From Paractinoplanes pyxinae (GTDB taxonomy: Bacteria; Actinomycetota; Actinomycetes; Mycobacteriales; Micromonosporaceae): 64,000 bases of DNA. Below the pieces are notes generated by a model. It was not told the DNA's origin and did not search any database. It saw only the letters and a program-made list of their open reading frames with translations. The first letter of the stretch is position 1. Each line of letters opens with the position of its first letter. Location of the stretch: positions 248,001 through 312,000 of the forward strand of contig NZ_JAPNTZ010000011.1 of assembly GCF_026626335.1 (NCBI RefSeq). The letters run 5' to 3'. Both the position numbers and the translations under genes were made by a program. Below are positions 34,874 through 42,874 of this stretch, piece by piece.

Positions 34874-36763
34874 ATGCAGCTGAGGAGTGCGGCGCCGCCC
34901 GAGGGCGCCGACGACGCGGGGGCTCGATGGCCGGGCGTGCGATGGACCCATTCGATCCTGTTCGGCCGCTCCGCCCGGGCCGGCGTCGACGCGCTCGCGC
35001 TCGCCCTCGCGCTGCTGATCGCCGCGGTGCTGCGCCACGACGGTGACGTCGCCCAGGTGTCGCTGAGCGGCGTGCTGGTGCTCGCGGCGGCCGGGGCTGT
35101 CGTCCACACCCTGGTCGGGCTGCGCTTCGGCCTCTACACCGGCCGATGGGCGTACGGCTGCTTCGAGGAGATCGCGGCGCTGGCCAAGACCGCGGCGATC
35201 ACCACACCGGTTCTGTTCGTGCTCGACACGCTGTTCGGCCGGCTCGTGCCGCGGTCGGCCATCATCGCGTCCGGCCTGATCGCGCTCGTTCTCGCCGCGG
35301 GGGTGCGGTATTCCGTACGGCTGACCCGCGACCAACGGCTGCGGCCCTCACCGGCCCAGGGCGGCCGGGTCGTGGTGATGGGCGCCGGGGAAGGCGCGAC
35401 CCAGGTCGTCCGGGCCATGCTGCGCGACCCGGCCAGCCCGTACGTGCCGGTCGCCCTGCTCGACGACGACCCGGCCAAGCGCACCCTGCAGATCATGGGC
35501 GTGCCGGTGGCCGGCACCCGCCGCGCGCTGGCCGACGTGGTGCGCCGCTACGAAGCCGACATCGTGCTCATCGCCATCCCCAGCGCGGGCGCCGACCTGG
35601 TGCGCGAGCTGACCGACCTGGCCGCCCCGGCCGGCGTCGAGGTGAAGGTCGTGCCGCCGGTGGTCGAACTGTTCGGGCGCACGGTCAGCGTGGGCGACAT
35701 CCGCCCGGTCAGCCACGCCGACCTGCTCGGCCGGCGCGAGATCGGCATCGACCTGCGGGCCATCGCCGGCTACCTCACCGGGCGCCGGGTCCTGGTCACC
35801 GGGGCGGGCGGGTCGATCGGCTCCGAGTTGTGCCGCCAGCTGAGCCGTTTCGACCCGGCCGCCCTGGTCATGCTCGACCGCGACGAGTCCGGCCTGCACG
35901 CCGTCCAGCTCTCGATGGACGGCCGGGGCCTGCTCGACGACCGCAACCTGGTCGTGGCCGACATCCGCGACCAGCAGCGCCTCGACGAGGTCTTCGCCGA
36001 GCACCGCCCGCAGGTCGTTTTTCACGCGGCCGCCCTCAAACACCTGCCGCTGCTCGAGATGCACCCGTCCGAAGCCCTCAAGACCAACATCATCGGTACG
36101 TACCAGATCCTGCAGACCGCGCTCCGGCACGGCGTCGAACGGCTGGTCAACATCTCGACCGACAAGGCGGCCGACCCGGGCAGCGTGCTCGGCTACTCCA
36201 AGCGCATCACCGAGCGGCTGACCGCCGCGGCCGACGAGTCCGGCGACGGCACGTTCTGCAGCGTCCGCTTCGGCAACGTGCTCGGCAGCCGCGGGTCGGT
36301 GCTCACCGCCTTCGCCGCCCAGGTCGAATCGGGCGGCCCGATCACCGTCACCGACCCCGAGGTGTCGCGCTACTTCATGACCGTGCAAGAGGCGGTACGC
36401 CTGGTCGTGCAGGCCGGCGCGCTCGACAGCGCGGGCGAGGTGCTGGTGCTCGACATGGGCGAGCCGGTGCGCATCGCCGACGTGGCCCGCCGCCTGGCCG
36501 ACGCGGCCGACCGGCACATCTCCATCGTCTACACGGGTCTGCGGCCCGGCGAGAAGATGCACGAGAGCCTGTTCGGCGCGCACGAGCCCGACCGCCGCCC
36601 GAACCATCCGCTCATCTCGCAGGTGCCGGTGCCGCCGCTCGACGGGGCCGCGCTCTCCCTGCTCATCCCGACGGCCCAGCGGCAAGAGCTGATCGCCGTC
36701 ATGCGCTGGCTGGCCGAGAGCCCGGCGCTGTCCGTCGCCCGTCCGTACTTGAAAGCCAGCTGA
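34874..36763 (+). CDS. Membrane-bound nucleotide-sugar 4,6-dehydratase/epimerase (CapD/WbpM type)
   Basis: A 629-residue polysaccharide-biosynthesis enzyme. Four N-terminal membrane helices (about residues 35-155) precede a first Rossmann-like domain (GGRVVVMGAGEGATQVVRAM) and a second, catalytic SDR domain (VLVTGAGGSIGSELCRQL, VFHAAALKHLPLLEMHPSEALKTN, NISTDKAADPGSVLGYSKRITERL, CSVRFGNVLGSRGSVL). Homologues make UDP-4-keto-6-deoxy sugars, the precursor used by DegT aminotransferases. The ATG at 34874 is fixed by AAGGAGGAA. First gene of the forward exopolysaccharide operon. Confidence 0.92.
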   Translation: MQLRSAAPPEGADDAGARWPGVRWTHSILFGRSARAGVDALALALALLIAAVLRHDGDVAQVSLSGVLVLAAAGAVVHTLVGLRFGLYTGRWAYGCFEEIAALAKTAAITTPVLFVLDTLFGRLVPRSAIIASGLIALVLAAGVRYSVRLTRDQRLRPSPAQGGRVVVMGAGEGATQVVRAMLRDPASPYVPVALLDDDPAKRTLQIMGVPVAGTRRALADVVRRYEADIVLIAIPSAGADLVRELTDLAAPAGVEVKVVPPVVELFGRTVSVGDIRPVSHADLLGRREIGIDLRAIAGYLTGRRVLVTGAGGSIGSELCRQLSRFDPAALVMLDRDESGLHAVQLSMDGRGLLDDRNLVVADIRDQQRLDEVFAEHRPQVVFHAAALKHLPLLEMHPSEALKTNIIGTYQILQTALRHGVERLVNISTDKAADPGSVLGYSKRITERLTAAADESGDGTFCSVRFGNVLGSRGSVLTAFAAQVESGGPITVTDPEVSRYFMTVQEAVRLVVQAGALDSAGEVLVLDMGEPVRIADVARRLADAADRHISIVYTGLRPGEKMHESLFGAHEPDRRPNHPLISQVPVPPLDGAALSLLIPTAQRQELIAVMRWLAESPALSVARPYLKAS

Positions 36764-36772
36764 GGAGCGGCC

Positions 36773-38029
36773 ATGCGGGTTGTCATCGTCGGTCAGGGCT
36801 ACGTGGGGCTGCCGCTGGCCGTCCGCGCGGCCCAGGTCGGGCACAGCGTCGTCGGCTTCGACGTCGACGACGAACGAGTCAAACGGCTCGCCGCGGGCGA
36901 GTCCTACGTGGACGACATCTCGTCGGCCGAACTGCGCGAACTGCTCGATGCCGGCTCTTTCCAACCGTCGTCCGATGCACGTTCGTGCGCGGGTTTCGAC
37001 GTAGCGGTCATCGCCGTGCCGACACCACTGCGCGAAGGTACGCCTGACCTGGAATACATCGAGGAGTCGGCGCGCACCCTCGCTCGCTACCTGCGACCGG
37101 GCGCGACAGTGGCGCTCGAGTCGACCACGTACCCGGGCACGACGACCGATCTGGTGGCGCCGCTGCTCGAGGAGGGCTCCGGGCTGATCGCCGGCGCCGA
37201 CTTCTACCTGGGCTACAGCCCCGAGCGCATCGACCCGGGCAACCGCGAATGGTCGCTGGCGACGACGCCCAAGGTGGTGTCCGGGGTCAACCCGGCGTCT
37301 CTGGAACGGATCGACGCCTTCTACTCGTCGGTGGTCGACAAGACGGTGCCGGTGTCCGACCCGGCCGTGGCCGAACTGGCCAAGCTGCTCGAGAACACCT
37401 TCCGGCACGTGAACATCGCGCTCGTCAACGAACTGGCCGTGTTCGCGCACGACCTGGGCATCGACGTGTGGGAGGCGATCGACGCCGCGTCCTCCAAGCC
37501 GTTCGGCTATCTGCGGTTCGTGCCCGGGCCCGGCGTGGGCGGCCACTGCCTGCCGATCGACCCGTCCTACCTGTCGTGGCGGGTGCAGCGCACGCTCGGG
37601 CAGAGCTTCCGCTTCGTCGAGCTGGCCAACGACATCAACAACCACATGCCCGATTACGTCGTACGGCGTCTGGTGGCGGCCCTGAACGAGCGGCGGAAAC
37701 CGGTCAACGGCTCCACGATCTTGCTGCTCGGCCTGGCCTACAAGAAGAACAGCGGCGACGCTCGCGAGTCGCCGGCCCGCCGCGTCGCGTCCCTGCTGCT
37801 CGACATGGGCGCGGAAGTGCGCGCGGCCGACCCCCATGTCGTCGAGGACGCGCAAGTCGACCGGCGTGTCGTGCGCGTGTCGCTCACTTCCGAAGAGCTC
37901 GCCGCGGCCGACGCGGTGGTGCTGCTGGCCGATCACGACCGGTTCGACCTCGACCAGGTCACGGCCCATTCCTCGTACGTGCTGGACACCCGCCGCCGCC
38001 TGACCGGACCGAACGTGGAGACGATGTGA
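36773..38029 (+). CDS. UDP-sugar 6-dehydrogenase (UDP-N-acetyl-hexosaminuronate type)
   Basis: A 418-residue NAD-dependent enzyme oxidising C6 of a UDP-sugar to a uronic acid. VVIVGQGYVGLPLAV is the NAD site, YSPERIDPGN and the KLLENTFRHVNIALVNEL segment are typical of the WecC/TviB branch, and GPGVGGHCLPIDP contains the catalytic Cys259. YKKNSGDARESPA marks the C-terminal UDP-binding domain. It follows the dehydratase by 9 bases and overlaps the sugar transferase by GTGA. The exact sugar (GlcNAc, GalNAc or ManNAc series) cannot be read from sequence. Confidence 0.93.
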   Translation: MRVVIVGQGYVGLPLAVRAAQVGHSVVGFDVDDERVKRLAAGESYVDDISSAELRELLDAGSFQPSSDARSCAGFDVAVIAVPTPLREGTPDLEYIEESARTLARYLRPGATVALESTTYPGTTTDLVAPLLEEGSGLIAGADFYLGYSPERIDPGNREWSLATTPKVVSGVNPASLERIDAFYSSVVDKTVPVSDPAVAELAKLLENTFRHVNIALVNELAVFAHDLGIDVWEAIDAASSKPFGYLRFVPGPGVGGHCLPIDPSYLSWRVQRTLGQSFRFVELANDINNHMPDYVVRRLVAALNERRKPVNGSTILLLGLAYKKNSGDARESPARRVASLLLDMGAEVRAADPHVVEDAQVDRRVVRVSLTSEELAAADAVVLLADHDRFDLDQVTAHSSYVLDTRRRLTGPNVETM

Positions 38030-38718
38030 GACTTCTCTGGGGTTTCCTGCAGCAGTTGGTGGCCGCCGTCGCGCTGGTGCTGTTGTCGCCGGTGATCCTG
38101 GGGGTGGCGCTGTGGATCCGGATCGCCGACGGCCCTGGTGTCCTGTTTGCGCAAGACCGCGCAGGGTTGCGCGGTAAGCCGTTCAAGATGCTCAAGTTCC
38201 GCTCGATGGTGCACAACTCTGTCGCCTTGAGCGCGCAGCTGGGCATCGACGACCCGTTCGGCTTGGTCGAGAACGACCCGCGCATCACCCGGTGCGGCCG
38301 CTTCCTGCGCCGGACGTCGCTCGACGAGCTGCCCCAGCTGCTCAACGTGCTGGCCGGCCAGATGCTGCTGGTCGGCCCCCGCCCCGACGTGCTGCCGCAG
38401 GTGGCGAACTATTCGGCTGAGGACGCCCGCCGCCTGGAGGTGAAGCCCGGCATCACCGGCTGGGCCCAGGTCAACGGCCGCGACGACATCGACTGGCCGC
38501 AACGCTTCATCCTCGACCGCTGGTACGTCGACAACTGGTCGCCGCTGCTCGACCTGCGCATCATCGCCCGCACCTTCACCGACCTCCACCGAGGCGAGCC
38601 CCCCGTCCACGTCGACACCTTGAACATCGACCGATCCCGCCCCGCCGACACCGTCCCCCTGACAGTCCCCACCCCGCGCGAACCCGAACGTGCACAGGAC
38701 GCGCAACGTGCGGCCTGA
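38026..38718 (+). CDS. Undecaprenyl-phosphate sugar-1-phosphate transferase
   Basis: A 230-residue phosphoglycosyl transferase of the short bacterial sugar transferase family. It has one N-terminal re-entrant helix (LLWGFLQQLVAAVALVLLSPVILGVALWIR), then FAQDRAGLRGKPFKMLKFRSM, the DELPQLLNVLAGQMLLVGPRP motif with the catalytic Asp-Glu, and VKPGITGWAQVNGR. It starts repeat-unit assembly by loading the first sugar phosphate onto the lipid carrier. The GTG start overlaps the dehydrogenase stop. The last 30 residues are a Pro-rich tail beyond the family core. Confidence 0.93.
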   Translation: MRLLWGFLQQLVAAVALVLLSPVILGVALWIRIADGPGVLFAQDRAGLRGKPFKMLKFRSMVHNSVALSAQLGIDDPFGLVENDPRITRCGRFLRRTSLDELPQLLNVLAGQMLLVGPRPDVLPQVANYSAEDARRLEVKPGITGWAQVNGRDDIDWPQRFILDRWYVDNWSPLLDLRIIARTFTDLHRGEPPVHVDTLNIDRSRPADTVPLTVPTPREPERAQDAQRAA

Positions 38719-39829
38719 AACCGCCACACCCGCGCGAGGCGAGATGGTTCGGCTTGCGCGGCGGGAGATCGGGTCGGAGTTTCACTGGGACCCGGCCGTT
38801 CTGCTCAATGGGGAGCAGGGCGGCCGCATGGGCTTTGCCGGCGGGCATCGGCTGTTCGCTACCGGATGCGGAGCTATGAGCGCGCTCTTGCGGCGGCTCG
38901 GGCGGCCGGGGCGGCTGCACGTTCCGTCGTTCTTCTGCATGGGTGTGGCCGAGGCGCTCGGCAAGGACATGCCGTTGGCGTGGTACCGGCATCTGCCGGA
39001 TGGGCGCGGTCCGCGGTGGGAGACGCTGCGGGCCGATCCTGGGGACGTCGTGCTGGCGCAGAACCTGTTCGGGCGCGAGGACGGCGCGGCTTGGCGGGAG
39101 TGGATCGCCGCGCATCCGGACGTGACGGTGCTCGAGGATCACTCGCACGATCCGTTCGGGCCGTGGGCCGAGAGCAGCACGGCCGCCTACGCCGTGGCCT
39201 CGCTCCGGAAGACACTGCCGGTTCCTGACGGAGCAGTTCTGTGGTCGCCGCAGGGTCTTGAAGTGCCGGTGCCGTCGGGGCCTGCCAACGAGGGCAGCCA
39301 CCTGAAGCTGGCGGCCATGCTGCTCAAAGCGGCCTGGCTCGACGGCTACCCGATCCCCAAGGAGAAGTTTCGCGCGCTTCAGCAGCAGGGCGAGCAGACG
39401 TTGCTGGGCAGTGACGCTCCGCCCAGTGCCTTCACCGCTGCCGTGCTTCCACTCCTCGACATCGCGGGCATTCGCGCCGCCGGCACCCGCAACGTCCGCG
39501 CCTTGGAAACGCTGCTTCACGCTTCACTCGACAGTTCGCCTGACGTTTTGTGCGCGACGTTGAGCGGGCGTGGTGGGGCACCGTTTCGGGTGCAGGTGTT
39601 CTGTGACTCCGAGAGCGAGCGAGACCGGCTGCTGGCTCGGCTGGCGGCGGGTGGGATCTTCGCGCCCGTGCACTGGCGGCAGGATCGCGAGGCCTTCTGG
39701 AGCGGGGATGACGAAGCGGCGGCGTGGGCTGGGCGCATTCTCACGTTGCCGGTTGACCACCGGTGCGGGGCGGGCGAGGTGCATCGGATGGTGGAGGCCG
39801 TGTCGGACGCCGTGCGGGCGGGTGTGTGA
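38708..39829 (+). CDS. Atypical DegT-like PLP-dependent enzyme
   Basis: About 373 residues with weak but ordered similarity to DegT/DnrJ aminotransferases: FATGCGAMSALLRRL, VLEDHSHDPFG (PLP-contacting Asp), then AYAVASLRKTLPVPDGAVLW, where Lys of SLRKTLPVPDG sits at the Schiff-base position, and a C-terminal APVHW segment. The usual GG-M motif is absent. It overlaps the sugar transferase by 11 bases if it starts at the GTG at 38708; MVRLARREIG at 38762 is a later candidate. Probably modifies a nucleotide sugar of the locus, but activity is uncertain. Confidence 0.62.
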   Translation: MRPETATPARGEMVRLARREIGSEFHWDPAVLLNGEQGGRMGFAGGHRLFATGCGAMSALLRRLGRPGRLHVPSFFCMGVAEALGKDMPLAWYRHLPDGRGPRWETLRADPGDVVLAQNLFGREDGAAWREWIAAHPDVTVLEDHSHDPFGPWAESSTAAYAVASLRKTLPVPDGAVLWSPQGLEVPVPSGPANEGSHLKLAAMLLKAAWLDGYPIPKEKFRALQQQGEQTLLGSDAPPSAFTAAVLPLLDIAGIRAAGTRNVRALETLLHASLDSSPDVLCATLSGRGGAPFRVQVFCDSESERDRLLARLAAGGIFAPVHWRQDREAFWSGDDEAAAWAGRILTLPVDHRCGAGEVHRMVEAVSDAVRAGV

Positions 39830-39862
39830 AGATCGGGGGCGGCCACGCGGAGGGAGCCCTCG

Positions 39863-40426
39863 ATGTCTGAGTTGGACGGCTACGGCAAGTCGGTGCTGGA
39901 AGGTGACCTGGTGCGGTTGCGGGCGCTGCGGGACGACGACCTTCCGCGGCTGGTCGAGTGGTGGAACGACCCCGACACCATGGTTCTGCAGCAGTACACG
40001 GTGCTTCCGACGCCGGAGGCGGGCACGGTCGAGATGTTCCGCAACTGGAGCCTCAACAAGCCCGAGACCGGCGTCGGTCTCAGCGTCGAGACGCACGAGG
40101 GCGAGCTGGTCGGCCATGTGGCCCTGTTCGGCATCAAGCCACGCACCCGCATCGCCACGCTGGCCATCATTCTCGGCGCGCCGCACACCAGCCGCGGCTA
40201 CGGCTCCGACGCGGTCAAGGTGGCCGTGCGGTACGCGTTCGACGAGATGGCCGTCAACAAGGTCGAGCTGCAGGTGTGGTCGTTCAACCCGCGGGCCCGC
40301 CGGGTCTACGAGAAGGCCGGCTTCGTCCAGGAGGGCCGCCGCCGGGCCGCCACCTTCCACCGGGGCGCCTTCCACGACGAAATCCTCATGGGCATCCTCC
40401 GCGACGACTACGAGCGCGCCGGCTGA
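39863..40426 (+). CDS. GNAT N-acetyltransferase (RimJ/RimL type)
   Basis: A 187-residue acetyltransferase with VRLRALRDDDLPRLVEWWND, the acetyl-CoA site IILGAPHTSRGYGSDAVKVAVRYAF, and VELQVWSFNPRARRVYEKAGFVQEGRRR. A GGAGGG ribosome binding site precedes the ATG. As last gene of the forward exopolysaccharide group it may N-acetylate the amino sugar, but the family also has unrelated roles. The final 25 bases of the gene are repeated immediately downstream. Confidence 0.87.
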   Translation: MSELDGYGKSVLEGDLVRLRALRDDDLPRLVEWWNDPDTMVLQQYTVLPTPEAGTVEMFRNWSLNKPETGVGLSVETHEGELVGHVALFGIKPRTRIATLAIILGAPHTSRGYGSDAVKVAVRYAFDEMAVNKVELQVWSFNPRARRVYEKAGFVQEGRRRAATFHRGAFHDEILMGILRDDYERAG

Positions 40427-40456
40427 AAGACGACTACGAGCGCGCCGCCGGCTGAA
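40403..40456. repeat. Tandem duplication of a gene 3' end
   Basis: The last bases of the GNAT gene including its stop (40403-40427) are repeated at 40429-40456 with one 3-base insertion (GCC). The second copy lies across the 3' end of the convergent amidase and supplies its last codons (QPAARS and TAG). Confidence 0.85.
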
Positions 40457-41552
40457 GTACGCCTTCCAAGGCGAGGCCGGTCGCGCACAGCAGTTCCTCG
40501 CCGTTCATTGGCCCCACCAGCTGCAGGCTGACCGGCGCCGGGCCGGGCGACGGCACCGGCAGGGCCAGAGCAGGCACGCCGGCCAGGTTGAACGGCGCGG
40601 TCAGCTGGGTCAGCGGGAAGCGCGCGAAGTCGGTCAACGGCGGGGGAGAGGCCACCAGGGTCGGCAGGGCCAGCACGTCCACGAGAGTGAGCGCCGAAGT
40701 CACCTCCGCCTGCCACGCCGTACGAGCGGTCAATGCCTTGGCCAGGCGCTGCGGTGAGACGTCGCGGGCCGCGTGCAGGGCGCCGGCGACGAAGTCGCTC
40801 AGCCCGTCGGCGTCGAGCAGGGCGTGGTGCGCCTGCCACAGCTCGCCCAGGATGATCGCGTCGAGGGGCTCGTAGGTGTCGTCCCAACCCGGCAGCCGCA
40901 CCTCGCGGACGGTGAGCCCGGCCTCGTCCAGGGCGCTGTCGACGGCGTCCTCGACCGCGCTGTCGACGCCCTCGACGCGCAGCCGCCCGACCACCCGGGC
41001 CGGCGCCGGCAGCGAGCCCCACGCGGGATCGAGCAGCCGCATGCCGTCGACGACCCCGGCCACGTCCCGGGCCAGCGGCCCCACGACGTCCAGGCTGGGC
41101 GCCAGCGGCCACACCCCGCCCAGCGGCACCCGGCCCCACGTCGTCTTCAGCCCGGCGATCCCGCAGCAGGCGGCCGGGATCCGCACCGAACCGCCGGTGT
41201 CGGTGCCCAGTCCCACGTCCGCCTCGCCGGTGGCCACCGCGACCGCCGATCCGCTCGACGATCCGCCGGGAATCAGCAATGGTGCGAGAGGGTTCACCGG
41301 CGTACCGAAAATCGCATTGTCACCCACCGGGCTGACACACATCTCGGTGAGCGTGGTCTTGCCGACGATGGTCGCCGCGGCCGCTCTAACCCCGGCCAGG
41401 CACTCGGCGTCCGCCTTGGCCGCCGCGGCCCGGTCCCGGACCACGGCCGAACCGGCGGTGGTGACGACCCCGGCCACGTCGATGGCGTCCTTGACCGCGA
41501 CGCGCAGCCCTGGTGACGCCGGGGAAGGGAAGCGGGTGATCCAGGCCGACAT
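40434..41552 (-). CDS. Amidase (amidase-signature family)
   Basis: A 372-residue enzyme with the Ser-cisSer-Lys triad of the amidase-signature family: Lys in LRVAVKDAIDVAG, cis-Ser in IPGGSSSGSAVAVATGEA and nucleophile Ser in GLGTDTGGSVRIPA. GLKTTWGRVPLGGVWPLAPSLD follows as in AtzF/GatA-like enzymes. The ATG at 41552 (MSAWITRF) avoids overlap with the small upstream gene. The C-terminal residues come from a duplicated sequence. Probably a stand-alone amide hydrolase, not GatA, since gatB/gatC are absent. Confidence 0.9.
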   Translation of the reverse strand: MSAWITRFPSPASPGLRVAVKDAIDVAGVVTTAGSAVVRDRAAAAKADAECLAGVRAAAATIVGKTTLTEMCVSPVGDNAIFGTPVNPLAPLLIPGGSSSGSAVAVATGEADVGLGTDTGGSVRIPAACCGIAGLKTTWGRVPLGGVWPLAPSLDVVGPLARDVAGVVDGMRLLDPAWGSLPAPARVVGRLRVEGVDSAVEDAVDSALDEAGLTVREVRLPGWDDTYEPLDAIILGELWQAHHALLDADGLSDFVAGALHAARDVSPQRLAKALTARTAWQAEVTSALTLVDVLALPTLVASPPPLTDFARFPLTQLTAPFNLAGVPALALPVPSPGPAPVSLQLVGPMNGEELLCATGLALEGVLQPAARS

Positions 41553-41566
41553 GCGCCGACCATACG

Positions 41567-41785
41567 TCACCAGTCGTGGGCCAGGCGCCACTCGCTTCGG
41601 GGCAGCACGGCGAAGCGTTCATCGCCGGTCGGTAGGCGGCCGAGAGCTTCCTCGATGGCCTTGGCGCGGCTGCGGCGGGCCGGCAGACCGGGATGGCGGG
41701 GGACCTCGCCGATGACCTGCCAGGTGTCCGCGCCGACCTCGCGCAGCACGACGTACACCTGCGGTGGCCGGGCTTGTGTGTCCAT
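41567..41785 (-). CDS. Small hypothetical protein
   Basis: A 72-residue protein: strands PQVYVVLREVGADTWQVIGEV, then a helix-containing RRSRAKAIEEALGRL and FAVLPRSEWR. The shape suggests a small beta-beta-alpha-beta domain like those of short actinobacterial DUF proteins. It lies 14 bases before the amidase start and may be co-transcribed. No function assigned. Confidence 0.5.
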   Translation of the reverse strand: MDTQARPPQVYVVLREVGADTWQVIGEVPRHPGLPARRSRAKAIEEALGRLPTGDERFAVLPRSEWRLAHDW

Positions 41786-41867
41786 CCGTCCATCATGGCC
41801 GCCGGGAGCGCCCGCCGGCTCGGGGCGGAGCCGGCGGGCGATGGGAACCGCTGAAGCAGCGGCCGGA

Positions 41868-42872
41868 CTAGCGGTAGGGCGGGAAGCGGCCGGTCAGTGA
41901 CTCGGGTGTCGGCGTACCGGCCAGTTTTTCGAACGCTCGCACGTCGGTCACGACCCGCCAGGTGTGGAACGGCTGGCGGCCGGCGGCGAACTGGGACTTG
42001 TAGCGGAACAGCGAATCGGCCGAGCCTCCGACACCGCCACCGAGGTGGTACACCTTGTTGCCCCGCGCGTGTCCCCACGTACGGACCTCGTGGTACAGCA
42101 GTTTGTCGGCGTAGTGGATCGGCGCCTCGGCGGTGGACTGCAGATGGGTGTGCATCATTCCGCCGTACTCGAAGAAGAGGTTTCCCCCGAGCACCCGGCC
42201 GTCGAGAACGGCGACCGCGAGGTGGGCGTGGTCGCGCAGGGCGGTGCGCAACCTCCCGAAGAAATCGTTGCTGAAGAAGTAAAACTCAGATGCTCGGACC
42301 CGCTGCATGGTGGCGTGGTACGTATCGATCCACGCGTCGAACAGCGACCAGTCGTCGAACACGATCCGCACGCCGGCCCGCTTGGCCTTGTTGATCTGGT
42401 TGCGGTGGCTGCGGTGCGTCTGCGACCAGATCTCGTCCAGGCTGAGCGTCAGGTCGATCGACACCGTGTCGCCGTGATTCACCAGCGTCCCCGCCGATTC
42501 CAGGGCGGACGGGAACAGGGGCAGCAGCGGGTGCAGGCGGGCGAACACCGTCACCACGCCCTCCGTGCACAGCAACTCGCTCATCGCTCCGGCCGCGCGC
42601 GACCAGAAGGCCGCGCCATCGCTGCCGACGGGGCCCGGATATCCGTACGGGGAGGTCGCGTCCTGCAGGTCGGTGTCGGGAACCGGCCTCAGCAGCAGGG
42701 GGACCAGCAGGACGCGTCCCGCCTCGGAGTATCGGAAGGCCACCGGAGTTCCGCCGGTCAGGCCGGCGTCGAGCCGCACGTACTCGGGAACGTGGTAGAT
42801 GTCGTGCCGGACCCGGCTCAGTGCCTCCGTCCATGCCGGGTCCTGGGGTGACAGCAGTGCGGCATCGGCCAT
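41868..42872 (-). CDS. FemAB-like/Acetyltransf_6 GNAT protein, copy 1
   Basis: A 334-residue double-GNAT-fold protein of the BioF2-like/CelD family. Shared with copy 2 at 44114: RHDIYHVPEYVRLDA, DATSPYGYPGP, GDTVSIDLTLSLDEIWSQTHRSHRNQINKAKRAGVRIVFDDW and LLYHEVRTWGHARGNKVYHLGGGVGG. Family members transfer acyl or aminoacyl groups, and FemA/FemX use aminoacyl-tRNA. A strong AGGAGGTTGAC precedes the ATG at 42872. It is the last gene of the ten-gene reverse exopolysaccharide operon, 2 bases after the flavin hydroxylase. Confidence 0.85.
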   Translation of the reverse strand: MADAALLSPQDPAWTEALSRVRHDIYHVPEYVRLDAGLTGGTPVAFRYSEAGRVLLVPLLLRPVPDTDLQDATSPYGYPGPVGSDGAAFWSRAAGAMSELLCTEGVVTVFARLHPLLPLFPSALESAGTLVNHGDTVSIDLTLSLDEIWSQTHRSHRNQINKAKRAGVRIVFDDWSLFDAWIDTYHATMQRVRASEFYFFSNDFFGRLRTALRDHAHLAVAVLDGRVLGGNLFFEYGGMMHTHLQSTAEAPIHYADKLLYHEVRTWGHARGNKVYHLGGGVGGSADSLFRYKSQFAAGRQPFHTWRVVTDVRAFEKLAGTPTPESLTGRFPPYR

Positions 42873-42874
42873 AG

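Noticed and set aside
35348..37969. Long open frame of 873 codons on the minus strand opposite the dehydratase and dehydrogenase genes
   Set aside because: It mirrors the codon bias of the two well-supported plus-strand genes, is rich in Arg/Gly/Val/His, and has no recognisable domain.
40434..41552. GatA subunit of the amidotransferase
   Set aside because: It has the amidase triad, but no gatB or gatC is adjacent and its length and C-terminal region fit stand-alone amidases.
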